Shown here one piece after another: positions 31,843 through 40,815 of a stretch of DNA of 64,000 nucleotides. Position numbers and translations under genes: made by a program. Under the pieces are notes generated by a model. It was not told the DNA's origin. It did not search any database and saw nothing but the letters and a program-made list of their open reading frames with translations. The stretch comes from Aureobasidium sp. EXF-3400. Its lineage: Eukaryota; Ascomycota; Dothideomycetes; Dothideales; Saccotheciaceae. The stretch is from contig SWBL01000118.1 in the NCBI GenBank assembly GCA_024195585.1, positions 62,001-126,000 on the forward strand, written 5' to 3'. Each line of letters begins with the position of its first letter. Within the stretch, counting starts at the first letter, position 1.

Positions 31843-33387
31843 ATGAAGGTTCCTCCGATTGCCTCGTCGCCAGATAACGCTTCCGTACTCCGTCCAGACT
31901 TTCACTGGGGCTTTGCAACAGCCGCTGCTCAAGTAGAAGGAGCATGGGCCGCCGATGGAAAAGGTCCCTCCATCTGGGACAAGTTCTCTCGGATTCCAGG
32001 CAAGATCGTTGATGGAAGCACTACTGCTGATGGAACTCGCGCGTATGATCTGTATAAAGAGGACGTCCAGCTACTGAAGAAACTCGGCGTCAACTCATAT
32101 CGCTTCAGTCTTGCTTGGAGTCGTATCATTCCTTTGGGCGGTAAAGACGACCCGGTGAACGAGGCTGGCCTCAGGTTCTACAGCAATCTTGTCGATGAGC
32201 TACTAGCCAACAACATCACTCCTTTCGTCACCTTGTATCACTGGGACCTGCCTCAAGCACTCGAAGACCGTTATGGTGGTATGCTCGATCAGGCTCATTA
32301 CACGGCGGACTTCGAACGCTACGCACGAGTCTGCTTTGCTGCTCTAGGCGACCGTGTCAAACATTGGATCACATACAATGAGCCAGGCATAGTTACGACC
32401 CTCGCCTATGCTGAAGGCGTCCATGCCCCTGGTCGCTCTTCTTTGCCCGGCCGCAACGATCCTGGAGACAGCAGTACAGAGCCTTTTATTGTCGGTCACA
32501 CTCAACTGGTCAGCCATGCCCGTGCCGTGAAGATCTACCGCGAGGAGTTCAAGCCTACTCAAAAGGGTGTCATTGGTATTACCCTGCATGGAAATTATAG
32601 TGCACCCTGGGACGAGAATAACCCAAGAGACGTCGAAGCCGCTCAACGAGCCCTCGAGTTCGAGATCGGTTGGTTCGCCGACCCAGTGTATGGATCTGGT
32701 GACTATCCAGCCAGCATGCGAGAGCAACTGGGTCCTCGCCTCCCGCAGTTCACACCCGAAGAAACAGCACTGGTGCAAGGTTCGTCTGACTTCTACGGCA
32801 TGAACAGCTACACGACGTTCTACGTACGTCATCGCGATGAGCCAGCAGACATCAACGACTACAAAGGCAATGTCACCGTCCACGACACCAATAAAGCCGG
32901 CCTCTCCCGCGGTCTAGAAAGCGCAACTTCCTGGCTGCGCTCCAACCCAGCAGGATTTCTCGCTCTGCTGCATTGGATCTGGTCACGCTACCATACCCCC
33001 ATCTACATCACCGAAAACGGCACCACCGCAAAAGGCGAAAATGATTGGGATCCCACCTCCAACTTCTGGCTGGACGACACTTTCCGCCAAAACTTCTTCG
33101 AAGGATATATCGGTGCTGTTGCTGCTGCTGTGAAAAGCGGTGTGGATGTCAGAAGTTACTTTGCTTGGACGTTTACGGATAATTGGGAGTGGGCTGCTGG
33201 GTTTACGGATCGCTTTGGTGGATCGTGGGTTGATTATGGTAGTCCTGAGAGAAAGAGGTATCCTAAGAAATCGGCGTTTGAGTTGAGGAGGATTTTTGAG
33301 CATTTGATCGGGGGGAGTAAGGAAGCTGGAGAGAGGAATAATGGGGACGAGGAGAAGCAAGCCGGAGGGAGATGTCTTTGGCAATAA
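31843..33387 (+). CDS. Intracellular GH1 beta-glucosidase
   Basis: This is a 514-aa single-exon enzyme. GH1 landmarks in order are FHWGFATAAAQVEGAW, YRFSLAWSRIIPLGG, LYHWDLPQAL, TYNEP with acid/base Glu180, ITENG with nucleophile Glu391, and YFAWTFTDNWEWAAGFTDRF near the end. It hydrolyses cellobiose and related beta-glucosides by a retaining mechanism. There is no signal peptide, so it should act in the cytosol on imported disaccharides, unlike the secreted GH3 at the start of the window. The extreme C-terminus is a variable charged tail. Confidence 0.94.
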   Translation: MKVPPIASSPDNASVLRPDFHWGFATAAAQVEGAWAADGKGPSIWDKFSRIPGKIVDGSTTADGTRAYDLYKEDVQLLKKLGVNSYRFSLAWSRIIPLGGKDDPVNEAGLRFYSNLVDELLANNITPFVTLYHWDLPQALEDRYGGMLDQAHYTADFERYARVCFAALGDRVKHWITYNEPGIVTTLAYAEGVHAPGRSSLPGRNDPGDSSTEPFIVGHTQLVSHARAVKIYREEFKPTQKGVIGITLHGNYSAPWDENNPRDVEAAQRALEFEIGWFADPVYGSGDYPASMREQLGPRLPQFTPEETALVQGSSDFYGMNSYTTFYVRHRDEPADINDYKGNVTVHDTNKAGLSRGLESATSWLRSNPAGFLALLHWIWSRYHTPIYITENGTTAKGENDWDPTSNFWLDDTFRQNFFEGYIGAVAAAVKSGVDVRSYFAWTFTDNWEWAAGFTDRFGGSWVDYGSPERKRYPKKSAFELRRIFEHLIGGSKEAGERNNGDEEKQAGGRCLWQ

Positions 33388-34152
33388 GCCGTTTTAGTAT
33401 CAGAACTGTCGTTGCCATCAGATCATGGCCGTGTCATCCTCCATGATCTCTGACCCTCGTTTTTGAAATTCAGTCAGCAAAACCAACAGACCGTATGATG
33501 ATGCACACTTTGTCCTCCTCATATCTCCACCTAGGTCATCAGTACGATATCTAGAAATTATGTCTGATGTCTGATGTGTGTTTTCAATCCGCTGCACGAG
33601 TGTGGTGTAATTCCTGTGTTTTCTCATGTATATACACGCAGCACATATCCGTCATTCGCATGTCACCCCGATCTTTTCAAGGAATTGCAGACGTGAGAAC
33701 TAGCTTCTAGTCGCGCAGGACAATCGCATTCTGCTCCAATTTGATGGACTCCTTAGAATACCTTATATATTAGATATCACCAACATAAGGGTTATGCAAG
33801 AGCTAGCAATACGTATATGCTGGTTTTGGTAGTGCTCTAGCTATTTCTTATACTGTATAGAAAAAATCACACAACCCCACTTATGAGCATCTGCTGTCTG
33901 GATCCAACGTGTAAGTAGCAGAGAACATGTATGGACTTAGTTATGCCTAATTCTATTCTTGTACAGATGTTCTGGGCGCGTGGGCAGAGGGAACAACTAG
34001 GCATACAGGATGTACAGCCAGTGAGACGGGGGACGAGAGGAGCTTATTTTGATCATCTAGACCCGAAGGACAAGAATTCCAGGGGCAGATATAGTTGGCA
34101 ATCAGTGCTTGACTTGTGACTCGGTTCTCTATCGCTGGTTACGTATAACGAC
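33388..34152. other. AT-rich intergenic region
   Basis: The centre (about 33740-33870) is AT-rich with ttatatatta-type sequence. Only one short ORF (33931-34119) without recognisable features is present. No terminal repeats were found. Confidence 0.45.
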
Positions 34153-35646
34153 TTAAGCATCAAGTGAAGGCCAGTCCCATTGATACCATCCCCTGCCGTT
34201 CCATGGAAACAATAGATGCCATCTTCCGATCCGCATCAGCAGCGATTGAGGGGATGAATTTCGAAACTCGGCGTATAGGTTGAAAGACTGATTCAATGCG
34301 TCCGAAAATGGCAACATATCTCCATCCCATTCGACTATCGATCTCAACATGTCATCCGTCGACTCGTCGAATTCTGTCTTCATGTAGCTGATGTGAGCCT
34401 CCGGGATGCCTGTTGCTCCAGCCCAAGCTGCCGCTGTAAGGGTCCTATGGCCACAGTAGCTTTCGGCCAATAGCAAAGCTACATGGATGATATGATGTTC
34501 TCTACCAGGCTTGCAATTGATATCCGGTGATCGTTTAAGTTGGTGAACGATCAGAAGTGCCAGAGATATGACGTTCGGGTGTAGGGTCAATTTGATAGAC
34601 ACGAGAACCATTTCAAACCACTCGCAGAAGCTTGACACTTCCTCCACAGGATTCACTATCAGGTTCTGATGACGGTGTGGAGTGCGACTGACTGAAGTCA
34701 AGAACGTTTCGGTGATCTTAATTATGGTCAGTGTATCTGTCCAAATGTAGTTGTACGCTAAACGCACCTCGAATGCCGCTTCAAGTATGCGGTCACGATT
34801 GTCAGGTGTGATCTCTCCATCGGATTCAGAATCTTCCACTAGCCCATGATTCATAGTAAGGATATGTGGGGAGTCCACAGCCTCGGTGTCAGTCCTGCGA
34901 TCATAGACGCCTTGCGGAATATCACCCAGATTAACGCATTCATCTGACTGCCTGGGGATTCCGTTCCTACCACTCGAGCTAGAGCATCTCGGTATATGAA
35001 CGTAAGGCACGAGTTCGTTCAACGAACTTGTAAAAGCTTGTAGAGCATCAGCTGCAGGTCCACCGGCGAGGAGTTGTTGAAGCGTTTGAATAGCTTCGAC
35101 TATGGGCTGACTGTTTTGCCAATCTTCATCATCCCGAGTTGGAATTGGTACGACCCTCGTATGGAGGGTGTGTCTTTCGGATAGAACTGGTCGATCTGGC
35201 GGTGGGCTGTTCTGGAAGGCGTCACCTCCAGGAAGCTCATTGTGGAGAGCTCTAGAAGTGTCGTAGTGGGAGCCTTGATCCGTCACAAACCTCGCGCTAT
35301 CAGCCGGAAGACCTACTCTATCAGCATGATCTTGAGGCTGACTCCGAATACGTCTTCCACGACAGGTCTTCTCATGCCTCTTTCGGTTCGACACATTCGC
35401 CGGTGTATACAACTTGCCACAACTGAATTTGCAGGCCGTTTCATCGACAGTTTGGTACTCGACAAAGTGATCACCATGTTTTCTGGCGCAATGACGCCCA
35501 AAGTTGTATCTTGAATTGATATGTGTCTCACAAAATGAAAATGGGCACTGGTTTCTGTGTCGAGTCCAGTGCTTGTGGAAAGCGTCCAGATCGACAAAAA
35601 TCTGGCTGCAGATGCTGTCAGGGCATCTGTAAGAGTGTGAAGACAT
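34153..35646 (-). CDS. C2H2 zinc-finger protein with cyclin-like C-terminus
   Basis: The ORF encodes 497 aa from the ATG at 35646; the frame opens earlier only from GTG. Residues 1-105 contain C2H2-like fingers: YRCPDSICSQIF..HKHWTRH, CPFSFCE..FGRHCARKH, and a CKFSC-K-RHEKTC group. A polar linker follows. At about 340-450 the sequence HPNVISLALLIVHQLKRS and then REHHIIHVALLLAESYCG, TAAAWAGATGIPEAHISYM matches the Pho80-like cyclin fold (LALLYIHRLK...LLTVALMLGNKF). A likely in-frame 51-nt intron at 34717-34767 (GTGCGT, CTGAC, AAG) would shorten the product to 480 aa. The domain pair is unusual; partner kinase and DNA target are unknown. Confidence 0.7.
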   Translation of the reverse strand: MSSHSYRCPDSICSQIFVDLDAFHKHWTRHRNQCPFSFCETHINSRYNFGRHCARKHGDHFVEYQTVDETACKFSCGKLYTPANVSNRKRHEKTCRGRRIRSQPQDHADRVGLPADSARFVTDQGSHYDTSRALHNELPGGDAFQNSPPPDRPVLSERHTLHTRVVPIPTRDDEDWQNSQPIVEAIQTLQQLLAGGPAADALQAFTSSLNELVPYVHIPRCSSSSGRNGIPRQSDECVNLGDIPQGVYDRRTDTEAVDSPHILTMNHGLVEDSESDGEITPDNRDRILEAAFEVRLAYNYIWTDTLTIIKITETFLTSVSRTPHRHQNLIVNPVEEVSSFCEWFEMVLVSIKLTLHPNVISLALLIVHQLKRSPDINCKPGREHHIIHVALLLAESYCGHRTLTAAAWAGATGIPEAHISYMKTEFDESTDDMLRSIVEWDGDMLPFSDALNQSFNLYAEFRNSSPQSLLMRIGRWHLLFPWNGRGWYQWDWPSLDA

Positions 35647-35715
35647 CGGAATTATGTGGGAAGCTGCTCTCACGATAGTCCGTCATGTGAATTGGTGGCT
35701 TGGTCAACATATATG

Positions 35716-35789
35716 TGTGACATACACTGTTAAAAACAGACGGCAGGAAGGACAGGTGTGACATACACTGTTGAGAACAGACGGCAGGA
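35716..35789. repeat. Two tandem copies of a 41-bp unit
   Basis: The segment starting tgtgacatacactgtt recurs at 35716 and 35757 with two or three changes. It lies just upstream of the zinc-finger gene and could be part of its promoter or leader. Confidence 0.75.
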
Positions 35790-37277
35790 CAGCGAACAAG
35801 CCACGGCCGCTCCTCACTCGCTCCTCCCTGCAGGTGCTCTGCTCATGACCTTTATTTTTGTTGTTACACCACTCGACGTACATTCTCACACCAATGGGAC
35901 TTGAGGAGACCGCGTGGCTGTGACTTGCGTCGTCTTTGACCTGCCAGGACACGGGACAGTGGGACATGTTTTCATGCAGGAAACTGGTCTTGCTTGCACT
36001 TTCCGTTGGGGAGGGCAATACGTATAGATGCCACTGGGAACTTGATACCATCTCATCCTCAGCGCCTCGAGGTTGCCATAATTGTCGAGCTCTGCGGTGT
36101 CTGCCGAAATGTCCCTGCATAGTTACCCGAGCAAGTCTCCAACCCCCGCTCTGGAAGGGTCAATGGCAGTAACAAGATCCTGCCCACCACCTTTTTACCG
36201 GACTCAGCGCCTATCTCTGCAACGTACATCGCATACAGTGACAGAGGGCGCGCTCCAGACTTGAACCGCGCTCGCTCTTCCTCATCGTCATGGCGTTGGG
36301 TGGTAGTGATTGCAAAGCTAGGAATCACATGTCCCGTCGTTCGCTTGAGGTCTCCGAAAGGTCTTCGAGCAATTTTTGAGGATGATGTGCCCACAGGCTA
36401 GAAGCCGAAGACATCTAGGTGAACATGCAGCATCGCAAGCGCAAGCGCTTCGCGCGGGGTTTTCCATTGCATGCGATCATGCATTCTCGTCTTCTGCAAA
36501 GCATGCGTCCTCCGGTGGTTTGCTGGCCGGTAGGCCAAAAGGAATGTCCGCTCCATGCAGGCCATCTGACACGTAGCAACTCACAGTATGTAGCAGCGGC
36601 CCGAGCAGATACTCTTGGTACCGTAAGGCTGATCCTTCCGGCAGGTGTTGTGTCTGGTATGGTGAACGCGAGCGTCTCACCGCTATTCACTACGAACTGC
36701 CTGGGACCAACGAAGAGATCTATCGAAAATGTGAGTCGACAGGAATCTGCTCCTTCTCTTTCTACGTTGATAGTATCCGGCTCGTCCACATCGAAGTTGA
36801 TTTGGTTGAGTCATCACTGTATCGAGTGCAGGAAGCACTTCCACGCCCGGCAACGTTTCTTGTCACCAAGCGTCGGGAGCAACCACCACGAACCGCTCCT
36901 CGCTGCTCAAAGCGCCTCTTTCAGGGTCCTGGCCGAGCAAACATCTTCGCAACCTCGAATCGCTGCCCAATTCTATGAGCGAAGTGCCTGTTTCTTGGTC
37001 AAGGTTGTCATAGCTTCTGCATACTGCAACTGGCCCAGAACGACTATGAGGGGTTCCTACAATCACGCCTCGCTCCTCGTCGATATTTATCAGTCGCCTG
37101 CGTATGAGAAGGATCCTTCCATAGTCGTTTGGCCTTGAGTGATCTATTTATTGACCCTCTTGCTCCCAGCAAATCTGTTCCACTTTCACCGTCAGATGTC
37201 CAGGTTTGTCTACACTGCCCATACCACATCCAACCCATTCGTCCATTTTCGCCGGTCGACCATTGCTCAGACAGACA
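35790..37277. other. Region with coding-like fragments but no clear model
   Basis: Two minus-strand stretches read like exons. One at about 36600-36800 contains CRLTFSIDLFVGPRQFVVNS and the other at about 36190-36390 contains SSSKIARRPFGDLKRTTGH. Neither frame has an ATG, and I found no splice pair that joins them. A 238-codon plus-strand frame (36425-37138) overlaps and shows no recognisable domain. It could be an unresolved multi-exon gene or a relic. Confidence 0.3.
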
Positions 37278-37484
37278 ATGCGTTTGTCATCGAAATCATT
37301 CGCCATGGATATTACGTTTGACCCTTTCAATTTCGGTGCCACGCTCGTGGCTCTCATGATCGCGGCTATAGAGTTATACTGGGCTCGTCCCCGCCGTGTC
37401 CATCGGGTAAGTACTTCCGTGTATTCTCATGTTTTTTCTAACGTGCTACAGCGCCATGGTCAAAAACAGCCTCAACAAGTTTGA
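37278..37484 (+). CDS. Possible small membrane protein with a 45-nt intron
   Basis: Exons 37278-37406 and 37452-37484 are joined by a GTAAGT...CTACAG intron of 45 nt. The product from the first ATG is 53 aa, and from the ATG at 37305 it is 44 aa. The core is one hydrophobic segment (FGATLVALMIAAIELYWA) followed by a basic tail (RPRRVHRRHGQKQPQQV). The intron is in frame and stop-free, so retention also gives a protein. It is too short for family recognition. The support is the strong donor, branch-like ctaac and acceptor, plus a clean membrane segment. Confidence 0.35.
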   Translation: MRLSSKSFAMDITFDPFNFGATLVALMIAAIELYWARPRRVHRVSTSVYSHVFSNVLQRHGQKQPQQV

Positions 37485-38570
37485 GAGCTTGGAGCGTGTT
37501 CGCCCTATAGTTCGTCTCGATACGGTCAACCCTTATTAGAGACATTTCAAGTTTCAAAACGTGTGCTCATGCTCGAGTCTGTAGCCTCGGGGCTCGCAGT
37601 CATGTTTGTTCCCAGCTCTGTTAGCTGTTACTGTGTATTTGTTTATTGTACATCGATCACCGTTTGATCAAAAGTTGTATCAGAAAAGCCTTTTATCGTT
37701 TGTGTTTTGTAGAATACTCAGATGTAGCATGGAAGGTCTTAGCTCCGCTCGTTATGAATATTTCCTTCCTCCTCATGGGCTTTTGGTGCAAGTAGTATGG
37801 ATGACTTGTTGGTGCGCTTCCCATGTGAAGTCAGGGTTTCTGTCCTCGCATCATGCTATATGACGTCTACCAGATGATCCGCCGTGCTCTTCAAGTGAAT
37901 GTTTTCATGCTTTCTTAAACTGTTGCTGGACATGATTGCTGCTAGACTCCATCTCAGAAAGTCAGGCCTCATCAGAAACATTCCAATTCTTATGACATGT
38001 GCTTGTGTCCAGTTTAAGAGTCTCGAACTCCGCTACGCCGAAGATGGGAGATAGAATCAAACTGCACTTCGTGTGTTCCCCAAGCTCTATTACATGTTGG
38101 AACATCAAGTCAACTCCGACAATGTGTCTGTATCTGGTGTATCTCGCTCATCGTTTGTTGCTTTAGATGTCACATAAGTGACGTTCCGTCATTCCTCCAA
38201 AGCTTTGACTATGATATACAGTTTCTGCAATTACGTTCATGATAGATATGTTTAGTTCCCAATTGATCTGTAGAGCAAGCAGTAGGGATGACTTACTACT
38301 ATTCTTACTATGCAGAAGTCCGATGATCGGATATTCATTGTGCTTCATGACATCTGCCAAGTATGCGAGTCCTCATCATAGGCTTCATTGATACTCTACC
38401 TTGCTCGATCTTTCCCTGGTCTCTAAAGAAGCAATACACAATCGATTACATAGGAGAAAGAGCACATGTGCATGTCTAGGATGAGAAGGGAGGAGCTAAG
38501 CATTGATAATCATTTTGGATGCATGAGACTACTAACCATTGATGCAGGCAATACACAGGTTTATGCTCAG
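37485..38570. other. 1.1-kb AT-richer intergenic region
   Basis: No gene was seen. ORFs are short and the base composition is more AT-rich than in the flanking genes. It ends at the PRP31 stop. Confidence 0.5.
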
Positions 38571-40463
38571 CTACTTAGTAGCACCGGTATCCCTCTTCTT
38601 GGCCGGTGGCAGAGCAGGAACCTTGAACCCTCCATTCGAGGCCCCAGCTCCAGGTGCCGATGTCGAGGTGCCACCAATCTGTGTAAAAGTGCCTCCTTTG
38701 AACCATCTGTCCTCGTCTGCCTTTCGTTTCCTGTTCATCTCATCCCTGACCTTGGGGTCCACCAATTCTAGACCTTGTACGGGTGTGAATGCGATACTTG
38801 ATGTTCCAGATCCCATGCCCACGCCTGATGTCCTAAGGCCCGAGTTGCGCAACACAGATGCTGTGCCAGATCCAAAGCCGCCGTGGAAGGTAGATGCAAT
38901 GCCTGAAGGTGCCGGTGTAGCACCACCCCATCCCGGATTCTTCTTTGAGAGCTTCGCACGTGTGCGTTGATCGATCTGCTGTGTGCGAATAGAGCCGGTC
39001 TGAGCGGCGCCGATCATGCCGAGACCAACGGTTCCTTCGCCTGTACCGTAGCCAATCTCAGCTTCCTCTTTACCGAAAGCCATGCGGTTTTGTGCTTTAC
39101 GCATATCAGTCATGGCGGTTGCTTCCTTTGCCTTTCTGGCTCTGCGACCACCACGCTTGCGACTTGGCTTGTCGTCCGGAGCTGGCAAGGCGCGTGCTCC
39201 GCGGTTGGGTGCTGGTGCTACAAGTTTGTCCAAGCGGTTGATGCATTCATCCTTGAATCTCTCGCCGTCTTGACCATTAGGAGAACCATGAGTGCTGTCC
39301 ACGCGAGCTGCCATGACGAGCTTGGCAGAGACAATGCGCATGGCTTGTTTCTTCAGATCGCTAGGCACTTCGCGGACAAGGGGAGAGTTGTAGAGGAATC
39401 CTTGGTGACGCACACCGACATTTGTGGCGAAACCAGTCTGAGTCTGCTTTTTGGAGCCCCATGGGGCAATGTTGCAAGAAGGGGTACTAGCCAAGCCTTT
39501 GATACCACCAGCGAAGTTGACGAGTTGAGCGGCAGTCAACGAGCCGATCAGGACTGTGAGATTTGGTGCAAAGACGCTCATGCGAGACTGGACGTAGTCG
39601 GTCATGACTCGCTTGGCTTTGTCAAGTTGCAGCGTCATGTCGCAGGCGTGTCGAATGCTCAGTAGCTCCTGATCAGAAAGTGCAACTCCTCTTGTGGTGG
39701 TGGCTTCGACAGTGACGACCATCATGGTAGGACCGTCCAGAACCTGACGGAGCGATTGCTTGACGGGGTTGTCTGTTGAGTTTGACAAGCTCTTGACGTC
39801 GTCCATAGGTCCATTGCCGATGATTGCGACAGTCTTTGCATAGTCGAGAGGATTCTGGACCAGTCTCTCGAGCTCGGGGAAGCGTGTCGAGTAGTGATCG
39901 CGGATGAACTTGTGAACCAGAATAATCTCGCCGTCGATAGAGGTGGAGTAGGTGTTGGCTTCGGTCATGAGCTTGTACTCGGGATTGTCTTCGATGTTGC
40001 CAATGTTCTTGGTCTGTTGGTCGGACGGCAGGTTCAGGTAGTGGTTGATTTTCTGCAAGCAAGAAGGCGTTGTCAGGGCTGTGTTCAAAAGATGTAAATC
40101 ATGATTACGTTCAGACGTGGGAGATGAGTGTATGCTTACCTCGAGGATTGGTTGTAACTTCTTCATCAGGATGGCGACACTGCGCACGTCTCCGACAGCA
40201 GCCAAATCCATCTTCTCGACTCTAGCTTTTGCTTCTTCCTCGGTCTCTGTGTCTCTGGCATTGGTAGGGGGACCAGCGTCCCCATCTTGAGCGTCATCAT
40301 CCTCCTCTTCATCACCGTCCAGCTCCATGGCGCCATTCGCATCGCCGTGGTCTAGCGGACGGAGAATCGAGTCTGTAGCGATATCTCCATCGTATGTCTC
40401 CTGATTCTCCTCATCGCCATCAGACTCGAAGTCGTTCAGAAGCTCGTCGGCGATAGTCGCCAT
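38571..40463 (-). CDS. PRP31: Pre-mRNA splicing factor Prp31
   Basis: This is a 601-aa protein with exons 40140-40463 and 38571-40052; the 87-nt intron joins QPILE to KINHYLNLP. An acidic N-terminus starts MATIADELLNDFESDGDEE. The NOSIC/Nop region follows, with NPLDYAKTVAIIGN, then GSLTAAQLVNFAGGIKGLAS and PSCNIAPWGSKKQ, the RNA- and 15.5K-binding Nop surface. The C-terminal PRP31 domain holds GYGTGEGTVGLGMIG and QQIDQRTRAKLSKK. Prp31 holds U4 and U6 snRNPs together in the tri-snRNP. The intron is 3n and free of stops, so retention would add 29 residues in frame. It is divergent from CLF1. Confidence 0.95.
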   Translation of the reverse strand: MATIADELLNDFESDGDEENQETYDGDIATDSILRPLDHGDANGAMELDGDEEEDDDAQDGDAGPPTNARDTETEEEAKARVEKMDLAAVGDVRSVAILMKKLQPILEVSIHSSPTSERNHDLHLLNTALTTPSCLQKINHYLNLPSDQQTKNIGNIEDNPEYKLMTEANTYSTSIDGEIILVHKFIRDHYSTRFPELERLVQNPLDYAKTVAIIGNGPMDDVKSLSNSTDNPVKQSLRQVLDGPTMMVVTVEATTTRGVALSDQELLSIRHACDMTLQLDKAKRVMTDYVQSRMSVFAPNLTVLIGSLTAAQLVNFAGGIKGLASTPSCNIAPWGSKKQTQTGFATNVGVRHQGFLYNSPLVREVPSDLKKQAMRIVSAKLVMAARVDSTHGSPNGQDGERFKDECINRLDKLVAPAPNRGARALPAPDDKPSRKRGGRRARKAKEATAMTDMRKAQNRMAFGKEEAEIGYGTGEGTVGLGMIGAAQTGSIRTQQIDQRTRAKLSKKNPGWGGATPAPSGIASTFHGGFGSGTASVLRNSGLRTSGVGMGSGTSSIAFTPVQGLELVDPKVRDEMNRKRKADEDRWFKGGTFTQIGGTSTSAPGAGASNGGFKVPALPPAKKRDTGATK

Positions 40464-40815
40464 TTTGAAGATTTGTGGTTTGGTCCGATGAAAAGTCGAT
40501 GTCGTGTGTTGTGATTGAGATTGTTGGGTTTTATGCGCGCCTTCCTTTGGTGTGCAGTCGGCGTATTCGAGGAAGTCGTGAGTAGGTGAATGTCGTGGTG
40601 GTCGAGTTCAAAAGAAGAAAGTGCAAGCCGCCGGCGATTCACATGCAAGTGACGCTCGTCGGCAAATTCCAGCGTCTCGAGCTTGCGTCAATCTTTGGGG
40701 AGCAACCAACTTTCCCCTCTGTTCACACCACCACAGGCCGACTTGTCGTGCCTTCGCGCCTGATCTACTTCTATCTCGCCATCAACAACCGTATCGTCTT
40801 GCTCCATCCGCCATC
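40464..40815. promoter_or_regulatory. Shared divergent promoter of PRP31 and CLF1
   Basis: A 352-bp gap separates the two start codons, so both spliceosome genes are transcribed outward from it. No TATA box is obvious in either direction. Shared regulation is inferred from layout. Confidence 0.5.

Noticed and set aside
33388..34152. Possible transposon or LTR relic in AT-rich DNA
   Set aside because: No terminal repeats, target-site duplications or reverse-transcriptase or transposase fragments were found by eye.
36059..36394. Apparent myristoylated protein starting MGTSSSK on the minus strand
   Set aside because: The first codon is GTG, not ATG, so there is no N-terminal Gly after Met and no start.
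36425..37138. 238-codon plus-strand ORF
   Set aside because: No domain or helical pattern was recognised and it overlaps better coding-like sequence on the other strand. It was kept only as part of the unresolved region.
38967..39665. 232-codon plus-strand ORF
   Set aside because: It is antisense to the conserved Nop region of PRP31 and shows no family motif.
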